Below are positions 18,601 through 26,535 of a stretch of DNA of 64,000 bases, piece by piece. Made by a program: the position numbers and the translations under genes. The stretch is from positions 150,087 to 214,086 of the forward strand of contig JAEDAG010000004.1 in assembly GCA_017309015.1 (NCBI GenBank), written 5' to 3'. The notes under the pieces are model-generated. The model did not search any database. It worked only from the letters and a program-made list of their open reading frames with translations, and was not told where the DNA came from. How positions within the stretch are numbered: the stretch's first letter is position 1; each line of letters begins with the position of its first letter. The stretch comes from Faecalicatena absiana (GTDB taxonomy: Bacteria > Bacillota > Bacilli > Lactobacillales > Lactobacillaceae).

Positions 18601-18909
18601 TTATTCAGTCTTGCCGCTATAGTTGGCAATCCCGCCAATATTTTTGACTTTGCTGTAGCCTGCCTGCTTAAGCCAGGCAACTGCTTGACCGCTCCGGTTG
18701 CCGCTTCGGCAATAGACAAAGAGCGGGGTATCAAGATCCGTGATCTCGCCTTGGGCAGATTCAATCTTGCTCAAAGGGATGTTGATACTGGCCGGGATGT
18801 GCCCTGCCGCGTACTCATCCTCTTCTCTGACGTCGATCAGTTTGGCATTCGGTGTTTTCTGGTATTCTTCAACGCCCGTGTTAATGTCATTTGCTTGAAA
18901 ATGGTCCAT
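18601..18909 (-). CDS. Single-domain rhodanese-like sulfurtransferase
   Basis: 102 residues, the length of a stand-alone rhodanese domain. KLIDVREEDEYAAGHIPASI is the CH2A motif, and VYCRSGNRSGQAVAWL carries the active-site Cys loop (CRSGNR), the six-residue loop of sulfur-transferring members. The likely role is persulfide relay in the cytoplasm; the acceptor is unknown. The ATG follows TAGGAG. It is convergent with the ABC exporter operon. Confidence 0.9.
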   Translation of the reverse strand: MDHFQANDINTGVEEYQKTPNAKLIDVREEDEYAAGHIPASINIPLSKIESAQGEITDLDTPLFVYCRSGNRSGQAVAWLKQAGYSKVKNIGGIANYSGKTE

Positions 18910-18930
18910 TCTTTTCTCCTAGTTTGCTGC

Positions 18931-19066
18931 TTATTTGGTTCTTTCTTGTGCCACTAGCTCATCCAACTTTTGCTTCAATTCTTTGTTAATTTCAATATTG
19001 CCTTCTTCACCACTGTTGTTTGAAACCCACTTCCAGGTGATATCCCAGTCAGATAATATTGACCTC
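18931..19066 (-). pseudogene. C-terminal scrap of an unidentified protein
   Basis: The minus strand reads DWDITWKWVSNNSGEEGNIE and ends ELVAQERTK-stop. This looks like genuine protein sequence, but it has no start or upstream body: it directly abuts the stop of the GNAT gene and continues only out of frame into it. It is probably the tail of a deleted gene. Family not recognised. Confidence 0.35.
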
Positions 19067-19588
19067 TTACAACTTCTTTTCCAAAAGGACCAGCGGGACA
19101 TCCTTGAGCCCGTTGAATTCACAAGGAACGATTCCGATTTCCTTGTAGCCCAACTTCTTGTACATCGCCCGGGCGTTCTTATTATGGGCATTGGTGTCCA
19201 TGCGTAGAAAGCGGGCAGCAGACTTCCGCGCGTAATCTTCATAAAAAGCGACAAAAGCCTTCCCGTAGCCGCGGTGAGCTGCGTATGGATCAACCACCAA
19301 AGTATGCAGCACCATGACTTCATCGTCTTTAGCCGCATACTCCCAGTTCCCCTGCGCGTAAGCAGCAAGCTGCTTATCGTTGATAATAGCAGTAGCAACG
19401 ACCTTGCCCTGGTCGTCTTCCAGGACGAAAAGATCGCCTCTTTCCAGTGCATCTTGCGCGGTATTTCTAGTCGGGTAAATCGCTCTGTCCCAGCCGATTT
19501 CTACCTTTCCTGCTTCCTCGAAGTCGTGAATATGGCTGTAAATTTCAGCCACAGCATCAAGGTCCTTATCTTGCGCTTTCCTAATCAA
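19067..19588 (-). CDS. GNAT-family N-acetyltransferase
   Basis: About 173 residues from the TTG at 19588 (IRKAQDKDLDAVAEIYSHIH), preceded by AAGGTGA. A GTG/ATG-type extension to 19609 would overlap the upstream stop as ATGA, so either start is possible. VLHTLVVDPYAAHRGYGKAF holds the acetyl-CoA pyrophosphate loop (here H-R-G-Y-G-K), and MDTNAHNKNARAMYKKLGY is the C-terminal motif. The substrate is unknown. It is directly downstream of the recombinase-RNase H fusion gene. Confidence 0.85.
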   Translation of the reverse strand: MIRKAQDKDLDAVAEIYSHIHDFEEAGKVEIGWDRAIYPTRNTAQDALERGDLFVLEDDQGKVVATAIINDKQLAAYAQGNWEYAAKDDEVMVLHTLVVDPYAAHRGYGKAFVAFYEDYARKSAARFLRMDTNAHNKNARAMYKKLGYKEIGIVPCEFNGLKDVPLVLLEKKL

Positions 19589-19605
19589 AGAATCACCTTT
19601 TCTTC

Positions 19606-20934
19606 TCATTCTGCCATGCGTTTCATCAGCAAGCTGTCAACAAAGTCGCTGCCAGCATCGCTGACAGTGCTTCTTAACCATGCAAATTTCAGCTTGGAGC
19701 TATCGAACTTGGCCAGCTCCCGGTCAATCTCCTGCCAGAGTTCCTGGTTGGCTACTGGCTTTCCATTAGCCGTCTTCCAGTCCCGCTTTTTCCAGCTCTT
19801 CATCCAGGCCGGGCCATCATTTGTGTCGCTGACGGACTTGATAACGTACTGGGAGTTCAAGACAAACAGCAAAGGCTGCTGGGTCAGACCCAACTGTTCC
19901 AGCTTCTTCAAGCTTTCCAGAAAAGCTGTCATTTCCATTTCATTATTGGTCGCGCCCAAACGGCCGGCACTATCAGCAAGCTGCTGGCCATCATGCTCGA
20001 TCATGTAGGCCCAGGCAGCCTTATCGCTATCTTGGACATGGCTGCCCTTGCGCGCGCCGGTGCTCCGGCAGGCACCCCCGGTATAAATAACGGCAGAATA
20101 ATCTTTCTTATCGTATTCTGGCTCCTGCTTAACTGCATTTTGCGGATCAGCTGGATCAAGCTTTAAGTAGTTCAAGGCATCCGACTCACGGCTAAAGGAC
20201 TTGTATTCAGCTCCCGGGAAGCCGTTTACCTGCTTTTCAGCTTCCGGCCAACTGTAATAGATTCCTGGCTGACGGCCTTTTCTGACAGCATAAGTTTTTT
20301 TAGCTTTTTCTGCTTCCTTCACTTCAGCATCAGCAACTTCCAGCTCTTGATCACTCTTGATCTCTGCCTTGTAACGCCTTAAGCCAGGCAAGCGGCTGGA
20401 GAAAAGATTGATGATGCTTACCAGGTCATCCACCAGTTCTTGGCTGGGGCTGGTCGCGGGGTTATTGATGACCACGATTTCACTTCCATGGCGCTTGCAG
20501 AAATTGGCAAACCAGTCAAAAGCCAAGCGTACAAAGCGGTCTTTGTGGGTCACGTAGATCTTGTTGACCTCGCCGTCTTCAACTTTCTGCAAGAGCTGGT
20601 TCCATTCCAGACGGTTAAAATTCAGACCGCTGCCAATGTCTGACATACTTTCGCCCACAGTAATGCCGTTGGCATTGCAGTAGTCCAGCAAAAAATTCTC
20701 CTGCTTGGCCAAATCATCGCTTGCCCAAGCAACCGACACGCGAGCATAGATCACGTTTATTCTGCCGTCGTTGCTGGCTGCGCCAAGATACTCGTTAAGC
20801 TGCTCTTGGGTGTAGTAACGCCGATTTGTGGCACTTCTTTCAGCCTTAAGTTTGCCCTCCCGGTCCCACCTTTGCAGAGTAGCAACAGAGACGTCAAGGA
20901 TTTCAGCAGCTTCGCCTACTTTGTATTTCTTCAC
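19606..20934 (-). CDS. IS607-type serine recombinase fused to viroplasmin-like and RNase HI-like domains
   Basis: About 442 residues from the GTG at 20934 (ribosome site AAGGGG; an upstream GTG at 20952 lacks one). Residues 1-52 are a MerR-type HTH (YKVGEAAEILDVSVATLQRW). Residues 58-200 are a small serine recombinase of the IS607 TnpA kind: VIYARVS with catalytic Ser67, then THKDRFVRLAFDWF and ELVDDLVSIINLFSSRLPG. Residues about 222-262 resemble the viroplasmin/RNase H1 N-terminal domain (PGIYYSWPEAEKQVNGFPGA). Residues 278-442 are RNase HI-like, but the first catalytic Asp is Gly286 (IYTGGACR) and the third is Asn360 (VLNSQYV); Glu334 and Asp433 remain. A nuclease-dead RNase H on a recombinase is very unusual. 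No tnpB is adjacent. The intact RNase HI paralogue lies immediately upstream. Confidence 0.85.
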   Translation of the reverse strand: MKKYKVGEAAEILDVSVATLQRWDREGKLKAERSATNRRYYTQEQLNEYLGAASNDGRINVIYARVSVAWASDDLAKQENFLLDYCNANGITVGESMSDIGSGLNFNRLEWNQLLQKVEDGEVNKIYVTHKDRFVRLAFDWFANFCKRHGSEIVVINNPATSPSQELVDDLVSIINLFSSRLPGLRRYKAEIKSDQELEVADAEVKEAEKAKKTYAVRKGRQPGIYYSWPEAEKQVNGFPGAEYKSFSRESDALNYLKLDPADPQNAVKQEPEYDKKDYSAVIYTGGACRSTGARKGSHVQDSDKAAWAYMIEHDGQQLADSAGRLGATNNEMEMTAFLESLKKLEQLGLTQQPLLFVLNSQYVIKSVSDTNDGPAWMKSWKKRDWKTANGKPVANQELWQEIDRELAKFDSSKLKFAWLRSTVSDAGSDFVDSLLMKRMAE

Positions 20935-21074
20935 GATAAAAGGCCCCTTCACATTGTTTGCTACTAGTATAACATGACTTGCATACTTGCTGTTAGCAGT
21001 TACACATAATAATGGATATGAATGGCTGCCACTGATTGCAATTAGCTTCTAGGCCGCGACTTTTTCAAGGTGCA

Positions 21075-21123
21075 AAGAAAAAAGCATCCCTCTTCGCAGA
21101 ATGATCCGCGCGAGAGGGATGCT
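21075..21123 (-). terminator. Terminator of the RNase HI gene
   Basis: AGCATCCCTC at 21083 pairs with GAGGGATGCT ending at 21123. On the minus strand it runs into TTTTTTCTTTG. It separates this gene from the downstream fusion gene. Confidence 0.8.
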
Positions 21124-21144
21124 GTCGATGAAAAAAGATAATTG

Positions 21145-21714
21145 TTACATCTCGTCCATCTGTTCATTAACAAGGGCATCAGCCAGGTTGTTGCCATCGC
21201 TATCAGCATGGCCGTCGACGTGCTGCAAAGTCAAATCGGAGAACTTAGAAATTTCCTTATCAATTTCCTTCCACAAGTCCTTGTTGGCAACTGGTTTCCC
21301 ATTAGAATTTCTCCAGCCCCGTTTTTTCCATCCTTTGATCCAAGCAGTCCCATCGGCAGAGTCACTGAGGGCTTTGCGAACATAGTCTGAATCTAAGGAA
21401 AGCAGCAGCTTCTTCTGGCTAAGACCCATGTCTTCAAGAGCCTTCAAGCTTTCAAGAACAGCCGTCATTTCCATCTGGTTGTTAGTAGCTCCGACTTTGC
21501 CGCCAGTAGTGGTCATGGCATGTCCATCATGCAAGATCACGTATGCCCATGCTGCCTTGTCAGTTGGCAAAACGTGTTCACCTGCATTGTTGCCGTTGTT
21601 GCGGCAGCCACCGTCGGTAAAGATCCAGGCATCGTATTCGGATTCAAGTTGTTCTGCTTCCAGCTTTCCGATGAAGCTCATTTTTTCTTCTTTTGTCAAA
21701 GTTTTTTTAGTCAT
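21145..21714 (-). CDS. rnhA: Ribonuclease HI
   Basis: About 189 residues. All four catalytic acids are visible: IFTDGGCRNNG (Asp34), NNQMEMTAVLESL (Glu83), LSLDSDYVRKAL (Asp109) and DGNNLADALV (Asp about 180), with HVDGHADSDG just before the last. An N-terminal extension of about 28 charged residues precedes the domain. It should cleave RNA in RNA:DNA hybrids. The ATG follows TAAGGAG. The RNase H-like part of the downstream fusion protein is a close paralogue (both have DKAAWAY, GATNN.MEMTA.LESL and GKPVAN). Confidence 0.92.
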   Translation of the reverse strand: MTKKTLTKEEKMSFIGKLEAEQLESEYDAWIFTDGGCRNNGNNAGEHVLPTDKAAWAYVILHDGHAMTTTGGKVGATNNQMEMTAVLESLKALEDMGLSQKKLLLSLDSDYVRKALSDSADGTAWIKGWKKRGWRNSNGKPVANKDLWKEIDKEISKFSDLTLQHVDGHADSDGNNLADALVNEQMDEM

Positions 21715-21882
21715 TGTGACAGTCTCCTTACTAAATTTTCAAATGGACTTGTTTATGTCTTTGAAGCATTTCTGCTTCATCTGACAAGTTAATTGTAGTA
21801 CATTGCTTACATTTCCGCAACACTTACTTACGTTTTTGTAATACATTTTTTTGGACATAAAGAAGCCGCCCTTTTAGAGCTC

Positions 21883-21926
21883 AAAAAAATGTGCCAAACA
21901 AGTTCTGCTTGTTTAGCACGTTTTTA
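21883..21926. terminator. Bidirectional-looking terminator
   Basis: GTGCCAAACAAG / CTTGTTTAGCAC stem, with T-runs on either strand (minus CATTTTTTTGAG, plus GTTTTTAG). It serves the minus-strand GNAT gene at 22048. The rest of 21715-22047 holds only the AT-rich upstream region of rnhA. Confidence 0.75.
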
Positions 21927-22047
21927 GATATATTTGCTTCTGCCAAAGAGATAGCCTTCTGCAGCTAAAGACATTAAACTCCACTCCGATTAGCAATAGA
22001 TTGTTATGCTTTTTATCATAGCATCGATCCCGCCAATGTAATAGCAA

Positions 22048-22578
22048 CTATTTCAGCCAGCTTTCCCGCTTTAGTACGTTTTCGACTTCTGGCAATTTAT
22101 AGCCAAGCAGGGTATCACCCTCTGGGTCAGTTTTGACATAGGTGAAGCCAAGTTTTTCCTGAACTCTCTTTGATTTCTCATTCCCCTCATAGTAGCAGCA
22201 CCAGACCGCTTTGCATTTTAGATCGGCGAAAGCATGGTCAATTAGGCAAGTTGCAGCTTCTGGGGCATAGCCGCGCCCCCAATATTCTTTGCCGATCCAG
22301 TAGCCAAGCTCTGGCTCATCATCTTTTTCTGAGCAGGCACCCTCACCAAATCTCAAGCCCGCGCAACCAATGATTAGATTGTCATCTTTCCTCAAAACTG
22401 CGTAAGTTTCCGGGGCTTGCAAATTCTCTTGAATCACCTGCAAGCTCTCTTCAACAGATTTATGGGCGGGCCAGCCAGCGGCAGGACCGATGGCTGGATC
22501 CTTGGCTAATTCGTAGAGGCGGGCGGCATCACTGTCTTCCCAGGGCCGCAAGCGCAATCTATCAGTAGTTAGTTCCAT
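22048..22578 (-). CDS. RimJ/RimL-type GNAT acetyltransferase
   Basis: 176 residues from MELTTDRLRLRPWEDSDAAR, whose ATG at 22578 follows CAGGAGGG. The TxRLxLRxWxxxD opening, GYWIGKEYWGRGYAPEAATC (acetyl-CoA loop) and NEKSKRVQEKLGFTY are characteristic of ribosomal-protein-alanine-acetyltransferase-like GNATs. Members acetylate protein N-termini, drugs or small amines, so the substrate here is open. A T-rich terminator follows. No operon partner is seen. Confidence 0.88.
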   Translation of the reverse strand: MELTTDRLRLRPWEDSDAARLYELAKDPAIGPAAGWPAHKSVEESLQVIQENLQAPETYAVLRKDDNLIIGCAGLRFGEGACSEKDDEPELGYWIGKEYWGRGYAPEAATCLIDHAFADLKCKAVWCCYYEGNEKSKRVQEKLGFTYVKTDPEGDTLLGYKLPEVENVLKRESWLK

Positions 22579-22748
22579 TTTTCCCTCCTGGATTTTTAAA
22601 TCATCAGTTAAAGACAATCTTAACATAGTGACAGGATTTCCTAGTCACTATTTTTCCTGTTCCCCTAGCCAAGCCGAACTAAGTTGCTATAATCGAATCG
22701 CAGCTATTAGAACAAATGTTTTATTTGCTTTTGGAGGGAAGAAAAAAT

Positions 22749-23117
22749 ATGTCTGAAATTCTGTTCATGATTGCCCGCTTTAGCCTGGTGCTGGTCCTTT
22801 GCCACCTGCTTGCCCTGCCGCAAGCCTAGAGAAATGGCCTGGTGGGCGAATCCCTGCTTTAATCACTGAGCTTTGCCTGATCTTGATCCAGCTGGAGCTC
22901 AGCTTTTTCCGTCACTGCCTTGACCGCCTTCCTCCTTTTTGCCGGCAATCTATTGCTGGAATTCGTCATCTTCTGCGATGACTTCTTAACAGATGCCAGA
23001 TACAAGAGCCTGTGGGCCTACTTCAAGAATCTGAAGAAGAAGCAGAAGTTTTGGCTCATCGCAGTTGTCGTGATCACTGCCTTTGCTGGCCTGATCAATT
23101 TCTTCCCGGCTCCTTAA
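22749..23117 (+). pseudogene. Broken small membrane protein gene
   Basis: ATG at 22749 (ribosome site TTGGAGGG) reads MSEILFMIARFSLVLVLCHL and stops at 22829. Coding sense resumes in another frame from about 22920: MTAFLLFAGNLLLEFVIFCD ... FWLIAVVVITAFAGLINFFP to 23117. At least one frameshift separates the halves. The whole looks like a three-helix membrane protein of about 120 residues. The family is uncertain. Confidence 0.65.
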
Positions 23118-23123
23118 TCGCCC

Positions 23124-23152
23124 TCCCTGCTATAGAAGGCAGGGATTTTTTG
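23124..23152 (+). terminator. Terminator of the broken membrane gene
   Basis: CCCTGC / GCAGGG stem followed by ATTTTTTG. Confidence 0.75.
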
Positions 23153-23178
23153 TCGAAAAAGTAATCTGGGAGTAATCC

Positions 23179-23471
23179 ATGTCCAAAAACAAATCTACCA
23201 TTGATCTGACCTCGGGCATCATCAGCCTTGGTCTGGTTAAATTTGCCCTGCCCCTGATGGCCGGCAACGTCCTCCAGCAGTGTTACCAATGATCTCTGTT
23301 GTTTTGACGATCTTTTCCTTAGGTACCCGGGTTCTTTTGGCCTAACTCTTGTCCGCGGTTCCGTCAATCGGCTATATTGGAATTTGGGCCAGCATCCCAA
23401 CCGGCTGGGCCGTGGCCGACTTAGCCGAGCTTTACTACCTGCACAAGAAGGCAGTTAAGCCAGCTGCCTGA
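23179..23471 (+). pseudogene. MATE-family efflux gene, internally deleted
   Basis: The first 34 codons (MSKNKSTIDLTSGIISLGLV ... PLMAGNVLQQCYQ-stop) are the N-terminus of a NorM/DinF-type MATE transporter. The sequence then jumps to a MATE C-terminus, SAVPSIGYIGIWASIPTGWA ... LYYLHKKAVKPAA-stop at 23471, with an internal stop. About 380 central codons are missing. Intact relatives are Na+/H+-coupled exporters; this copy cannot function. Confidence 0.75.
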
Positions 23472-23568
23472 TTTTTTCGATAATAAGGTCTACTCAATCA
23501 GCTTGATTCTCCTTGTTATTTTGACTGTAATCTTAAACCTACTGATCCATGTCTGGGGCCTGGACTAA
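23472..23568 (+). pseudogene. Hydrophobic C-terminal fragment
   Basis: Reads DNKVYSISLILLVILTVILN and ends HVWGLD-stop at 23568, in a different frame from the MATE relic. It is one transmembrane helix left over from an unidentified membrane protein. It ends right before the terminator repeat. Confidence 0.35.
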
Positions 23569-23569
23569 A

Positions 23570-23613
23570 AAATACCCGCCAGCTTGCTAAAACAAGTCAG
23601 CGGGTATTTTATT
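23570..23613 (+). repeat. Terminator repeat, copy 1
   Basis: AAATACCCGCCAGCTTG pairs with CAAGTCAGCGGGTATTT, then T-rich sequence. The sequence from GACTAAAAAATACC onward recurs nearly identically at 27132-27186, bracketing the 23.6-27.1 kb graveyard with direct repeats. Confidence 0.8.
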
Positions 23614-23653
23614 TTGTGAGGAAAAATTGACAAAATCAGCTAAGCAGTTTCAT

Positions 23654-23959
23654 TTATTCAACGATGCCGAAGCCGCCAGTCCAAGCGATTTGTTCGCTAG
23701 CCGCCAGGGTCATTTGCAGGAAACCAGTTGCTTCCAGTTCTCTTGCCCGCTTATACCCGCAAAGGACTGCCAGCTAAAGCTTCCTTGATGGTCCCTTAGT
23801 TTCCTGGTCATCGCTGGCCAGAAGAACCGTGGTTGGCAGGTCGCCTAATTTTTCTGCCTTATCACCATTGCCAAAGTATACCTCTTGATTGCCGGCCACT
23901 TCAAAGTTCTTGCCGATTGCCTGCCCCATGTTGCCCTTGCCAAAAATTATTACCTTCAT
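23654..23959 (-). pseudogene. Internally deleted duplicate of the NADPH reductase gene at 30054
   Basis: The N-terminus MKVIIFGKGNMGQAIGKNFE and the C-terminal nucleotides match the intact gene at 30054-30623, but the middle is missing. EKLGDL joins directly to GDLPTTVLLASDD, as if deleted between two Gly-Asp-Leu-coding repeats, and further frameshifts follow. Similarity continues through the upstream region to about 24118, so this is one end of a segmental duplication. Confidence 0.85.
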
Positions 23960-24126
23960 TGTTTTTGCCTCGTTACTTTCTTTTTGTAAGTTGTTAACGA
24001 TGAGGACGCACTTATCAAAAGTAAGTCAAGAGTTTTTTCTTATAAAAAGTTAGCAAAACAAAAATCGAGTCCGAAAGTGGACTGGATTAAGCTTATTCTG
24101 GATCTCTGTGATTTTTGACAGACTGA

Positions 24127-24418
24127 CAAAAACGGGACTGTGACGCCTATTGGGACGATCGAAATCGCTAGCTACGGGCCGACATTGACTGTCCCAGTGG
24201 GTGTCGCAATCTCTACAGGTGAAGGGCCAACACTGCCAGAGTCCACAGTTGCCATTTGGCTAATTGGCCAGAATGGCTTGAATGGTGCTGTACCGGTCGT
24301 GCAAACAGATCTTGACGGAACACGGACAGTCGACATGTCGATCTATGCTGATCCTTCAATGCTTGAAATGGCAGAAGAAGCTATTTCGAAATGGAATGAG
24401 GCACTGGCCAAGTTTAAA
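24127..24418 (+). pseudogene. Duplicated fragment of the zincin-type surface protein gene
   Basis: The translation GTVTPIGTIEIASYGPTLTV ... SMLEMAEEAISKWNEALAKF is about 85-90% identical to an internal segment of the large ORF (DNA 40098-40390), without its start or metallopeptidase motif. It begins right after the duplicated reductase relic and ends at TnpB debris. It is a non-functional copy. Confidence 0.85.
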
Positions 24419-24655
24419 TCCTCGATGACGATGACGTCGTATTCCTTTACCAGCTGATCCGTGATCTTGTGCAGATAGTCATCGCGCTGATTCGTGATGC
24501 GGCTCATATAGCGGTTCTTGGCGATATTGGCTTTTTAAGGCATTCATCTGCAAGGATCCGCATCTTCCTTAATTTTCTTCTGCAAGCCTTCATGCAGGTA
24601 TTCCGCGAGCTTGTCGACTAAGCTCAAGTTTCGCTGATACATCACGGCATTTTCA
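24419..24655 (-). pseudogene. TnpB (IS200/IS605-family OrfB) debris
   Basis: On the minus strand, NLSLVDKLAEYLHEGLQKKI and, after a stop and frameshift, KNRYMSRITNQRDDYLHKIT ... LVKEYDVIVIED are recognisable as the region before and at the RuvC-like catalytic Glu of TnpB (DVIVIEDL motif). Start, end and frame are lost. Confidence 0.65.
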
Positions 24656-24920
24656 AAATATTACTAAGGGATTATGGCGCTTGATTAGCTGACTTGCGTT
24701 TGATTGGTATTGGGAAATTAGTACTAGAGCCCGCAGAAAGCTTTCAAATTGCTGCCTAAATGATGTTAAAGTGATGTGTTTTGCCATCAAGCTGTTGGCT
24801 GGCTATTTATCATAGAAATAAAAAAAGAGCGCCTATTAAGCGCTCCAACCGGTTCGGTACAAGTAATCAGCTGGTACATCAGATGTGAACTCCGGTTCAT
24901 AATTCTGGTATCTATATTGT
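24656..24920. other. IS debris without genes
   Basis: Contains a lone terminus resembling the IS1634-like ends (about 24692-24719; on the minus strand CTAATTTCCCAATACCAATC, compare the right end at 58532) and a small hairpin GAGCGCC/AGCGCTC at 24827-24844. No coding sequence is seen. Confidence 0.45.
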
Positions 24921-24921
24921 A

Positions 24922-24957
24922 CTTAAACTTCCCACTTTTGCAAGTGGGAAGTTTAAG
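24922..24957. repeat. 36-bp palindrome made of two abutted IS ends, with 6-bp flanking repeats
   Basis: CTTAAACTTCCCAC (24922-24935) and GTGGGAAGTTTAAG (24944-24957) are the same termini as those of the 1,602-bp IS at 48459-50060, here separated by only 8 bp. ATTGTA is repeated directly on both sides (24916-24921 and 24958-24963). It may now serve as the terminator of the ABC genes on the minus strand. Confidence 0.8.
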
Positions 24958-25074
24958 ATTGTAATAAATTCGCTAGTAATATATGCCATACTAATCGAAT
25001 GACATGAACGTAAAATGCACAATATAAAAAAGCAAGAAAGTTTTTTCTTGCTTGTATACTTTAATAACATGCCT

Positions 25075-25830
25075 TTAATTTCCACCAACTCGTCCAGCAA
25101 CCTTCACACGATGATTGCTTCGCTTGAACATGACTAAGCCAATTGCCAACCACAGTACGCTATTAGTAATTGAGATTGCCAGATAATAGCCAAAACCATA
25201 ATTCGCCTTTGTGGCAAGCAGTTGCAGCCAATTCAGCATTGGTTCAAGTGGCAAAATAACTTGTAATAGTTTAAATGCCGGCATAGTAAAGTCAATCTGT
25301 GCGAGCAATAGCAATAAGTATGCGTATTGCACAAGCTGGATAATTCCACTAATTTCTTTTAACCATATTGCTAAGGCGATCAACAAATAGCCTAAGCCGA
25401 TAATCGTAACTATTACCAACAAGATTGGGATGATAGCTATAGCTGGAATCAAAATCGGCCTTCTTGTTACTAGGGTCAAGGCCAAGCCAATTACAACCAT
25501 CTCTATTGCAGCAAAAATTAGGCTAACTACGTTTTTGATAAAAAAGTAGAACTCAACCTTCTTCGGCATCAAGTATATCTGTTCTAGCATCCCTGACTGC
25601 GCCCGATTGTGAATATCAAAGTACAGCGAGCTAATAGTTTCGCTCAGTAAGCTCCAGCAAGTATAGCCTAGAAAGGCATAAGCATAAGCTTGGTCGCTTA
25701 ACTGACTTCCATTGGTAACAAAAACTAGCATAAAAGCAACCGTAAAGACCAACAGCTTTGCAGCTGAGTCCAGGGGATACTTTTTCATTCTTGCACTTCT
25801 AATGTAAAGCTCTGCTTGCAATTCTTTCAT
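25075..25830 (-). CDS. ABC-2-type transporter permease
   Basis: 251 residues with about six hydrophobic helices (LLVFTVAFMLVFVTNG ... LILVIVTIIGLGYLLIALAI-like stretches) and no catalytic motif, as expected for an ABC-2 permease. Its start overlaps the end of the ATPase gene by 32 bp. Low GC compared with flanking metabolic genes suggests acquisition. With the ATPase and the YcaO remnant upstream it looks like the export or immunity part of a peptide cluster, but that is inference from context. Confidence 0.8.
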   Translation of the reverse strand: MKELQAELYIRSARMKKYPLDSAAKLLVFTVAFMLVFVTNGSQLSDQAYAYAFLGYTCWSLLSETISSLYFDIHNRAQSGMLEQIYLMPKKVEFYFFIKNVVSLIFAAIEMVVIGLALTLVTRRPILIPAIAIIPILLVIVTIIGLGYLLIALAIWLKEISGIIQLVQYAYLLLLLAQIDFTMPAFKLLQVILPLEPMLNWLQLLATKANYGFGYYLAISITNSVLWLAIGLVMFKRSNHRVKVAGRVGGN

Positions 25831-26521
25831 ATTCTTCCCTCCAAGCTTCTGTCTGTGGCTTTACAGATGTCCCATTTGTAATAAAAACGACTTTATCCGC
25901 AATTTTTTCTGCAAAGTCTAAGTCATGTGTAGTAATGATAATTCCCATTTCTTGAACTTGGGCTAATTCTTTAATCAACGCGATTACTTCATTTACGGCA
26001 TTGATATCTAGTCCTAAAGTCGGCTCGTCCATAATCACTAGCTGAGGGTGAGCGATCAACGTCATACAAATAGCTGCACTCTGTTGCATCCCCCGACTTA
26101 ATTCATTAATTGGAGTGTCCTTCTTATCAGTCAAGCCAAATCTGGTTAAAATCTCTGTTCCTCGTTTTAGAGCTTCAGTTTTGGCAATTCCCCGCATAAG
26201 GCCCCAATATACGAAATTGTCAATCAAGCTTAATTCGTCAACCAAATTAGTTGCATTTTCTAAAAGCGCTGCAGACTCTTGGTGAATTTTCTTAAAGTCA
26301 TCTGCTTTAACGTCACGATCGTGAAATAGTACTTTTCCATTATCTGTTTCAACTAATCCCAAAATGCTTTTAATCGTTGTTGTTTTTCCGGCGCCATTAG
26401 TCCCTAGTAGAACTAGGATTTCTTTATTATCTAAAGTGAAGCTAACGTCAGATAAAACTTTTTTAGGTGTAGCCTTGTTTAAGTTGAAAGTTTTGCCAAT
26501 GTTTTCAACAGTTAGTAGCAT
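25799..26521 (-). CDS. ABC transporter ATP-binding protein
   Basis: 240 residues. Walker A LGTNGAGKTTTIKSILGL, signature LSRGMQQ, Walker B LVIMDEPTLGLD and H-loop TTHDLDFAEKIADK are intact, so the ATPase should be functional. It is of the CcmA/drug-and-lantibiotic class that pairs with ABC-2 permeases. It starts 14 bp after the stop of the truncated YcaO reading frame, so it was part of that operon. The transposon-truncated upstream region leaves its present promoter unclear. Confidence 0.88.
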   Translation of the reverse strand: MLLTVENIGKTFNLNKATPKKVLSDVSFTLDNKEILVLLGTNGAGKTTTIKSILGLVETDNGKVLFHDRDVKADDFKKIHQESAALLENATNLVDELSLIDNFVYWGLMRGIAKTEALKRGTEILTRFGLTDKKDTPINELSRGMQQSAAICMTLIAHPQLVIMDEPTLGLDINAVNEVIALIKELAQVQEMGIIITTHDLDFAEKIADKVVFITNGTSVKPQTEAWREEYERIASRALH

Positions 26522-26535
26522 GATTTCCCTCTTTT

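Noticed and set aside
18931..19452. 173-residue ORF on the minus strand
   Set aside because: Most of it is an out-of-frame shadow of the GNAT gene; only the last 45 codons look genuine and are listed as a fragment.
23654..24118. An active second copy of the reductase gene
   Set aside because: Middle third deleted and the 3' part frameshifted; cannot encode the fold.
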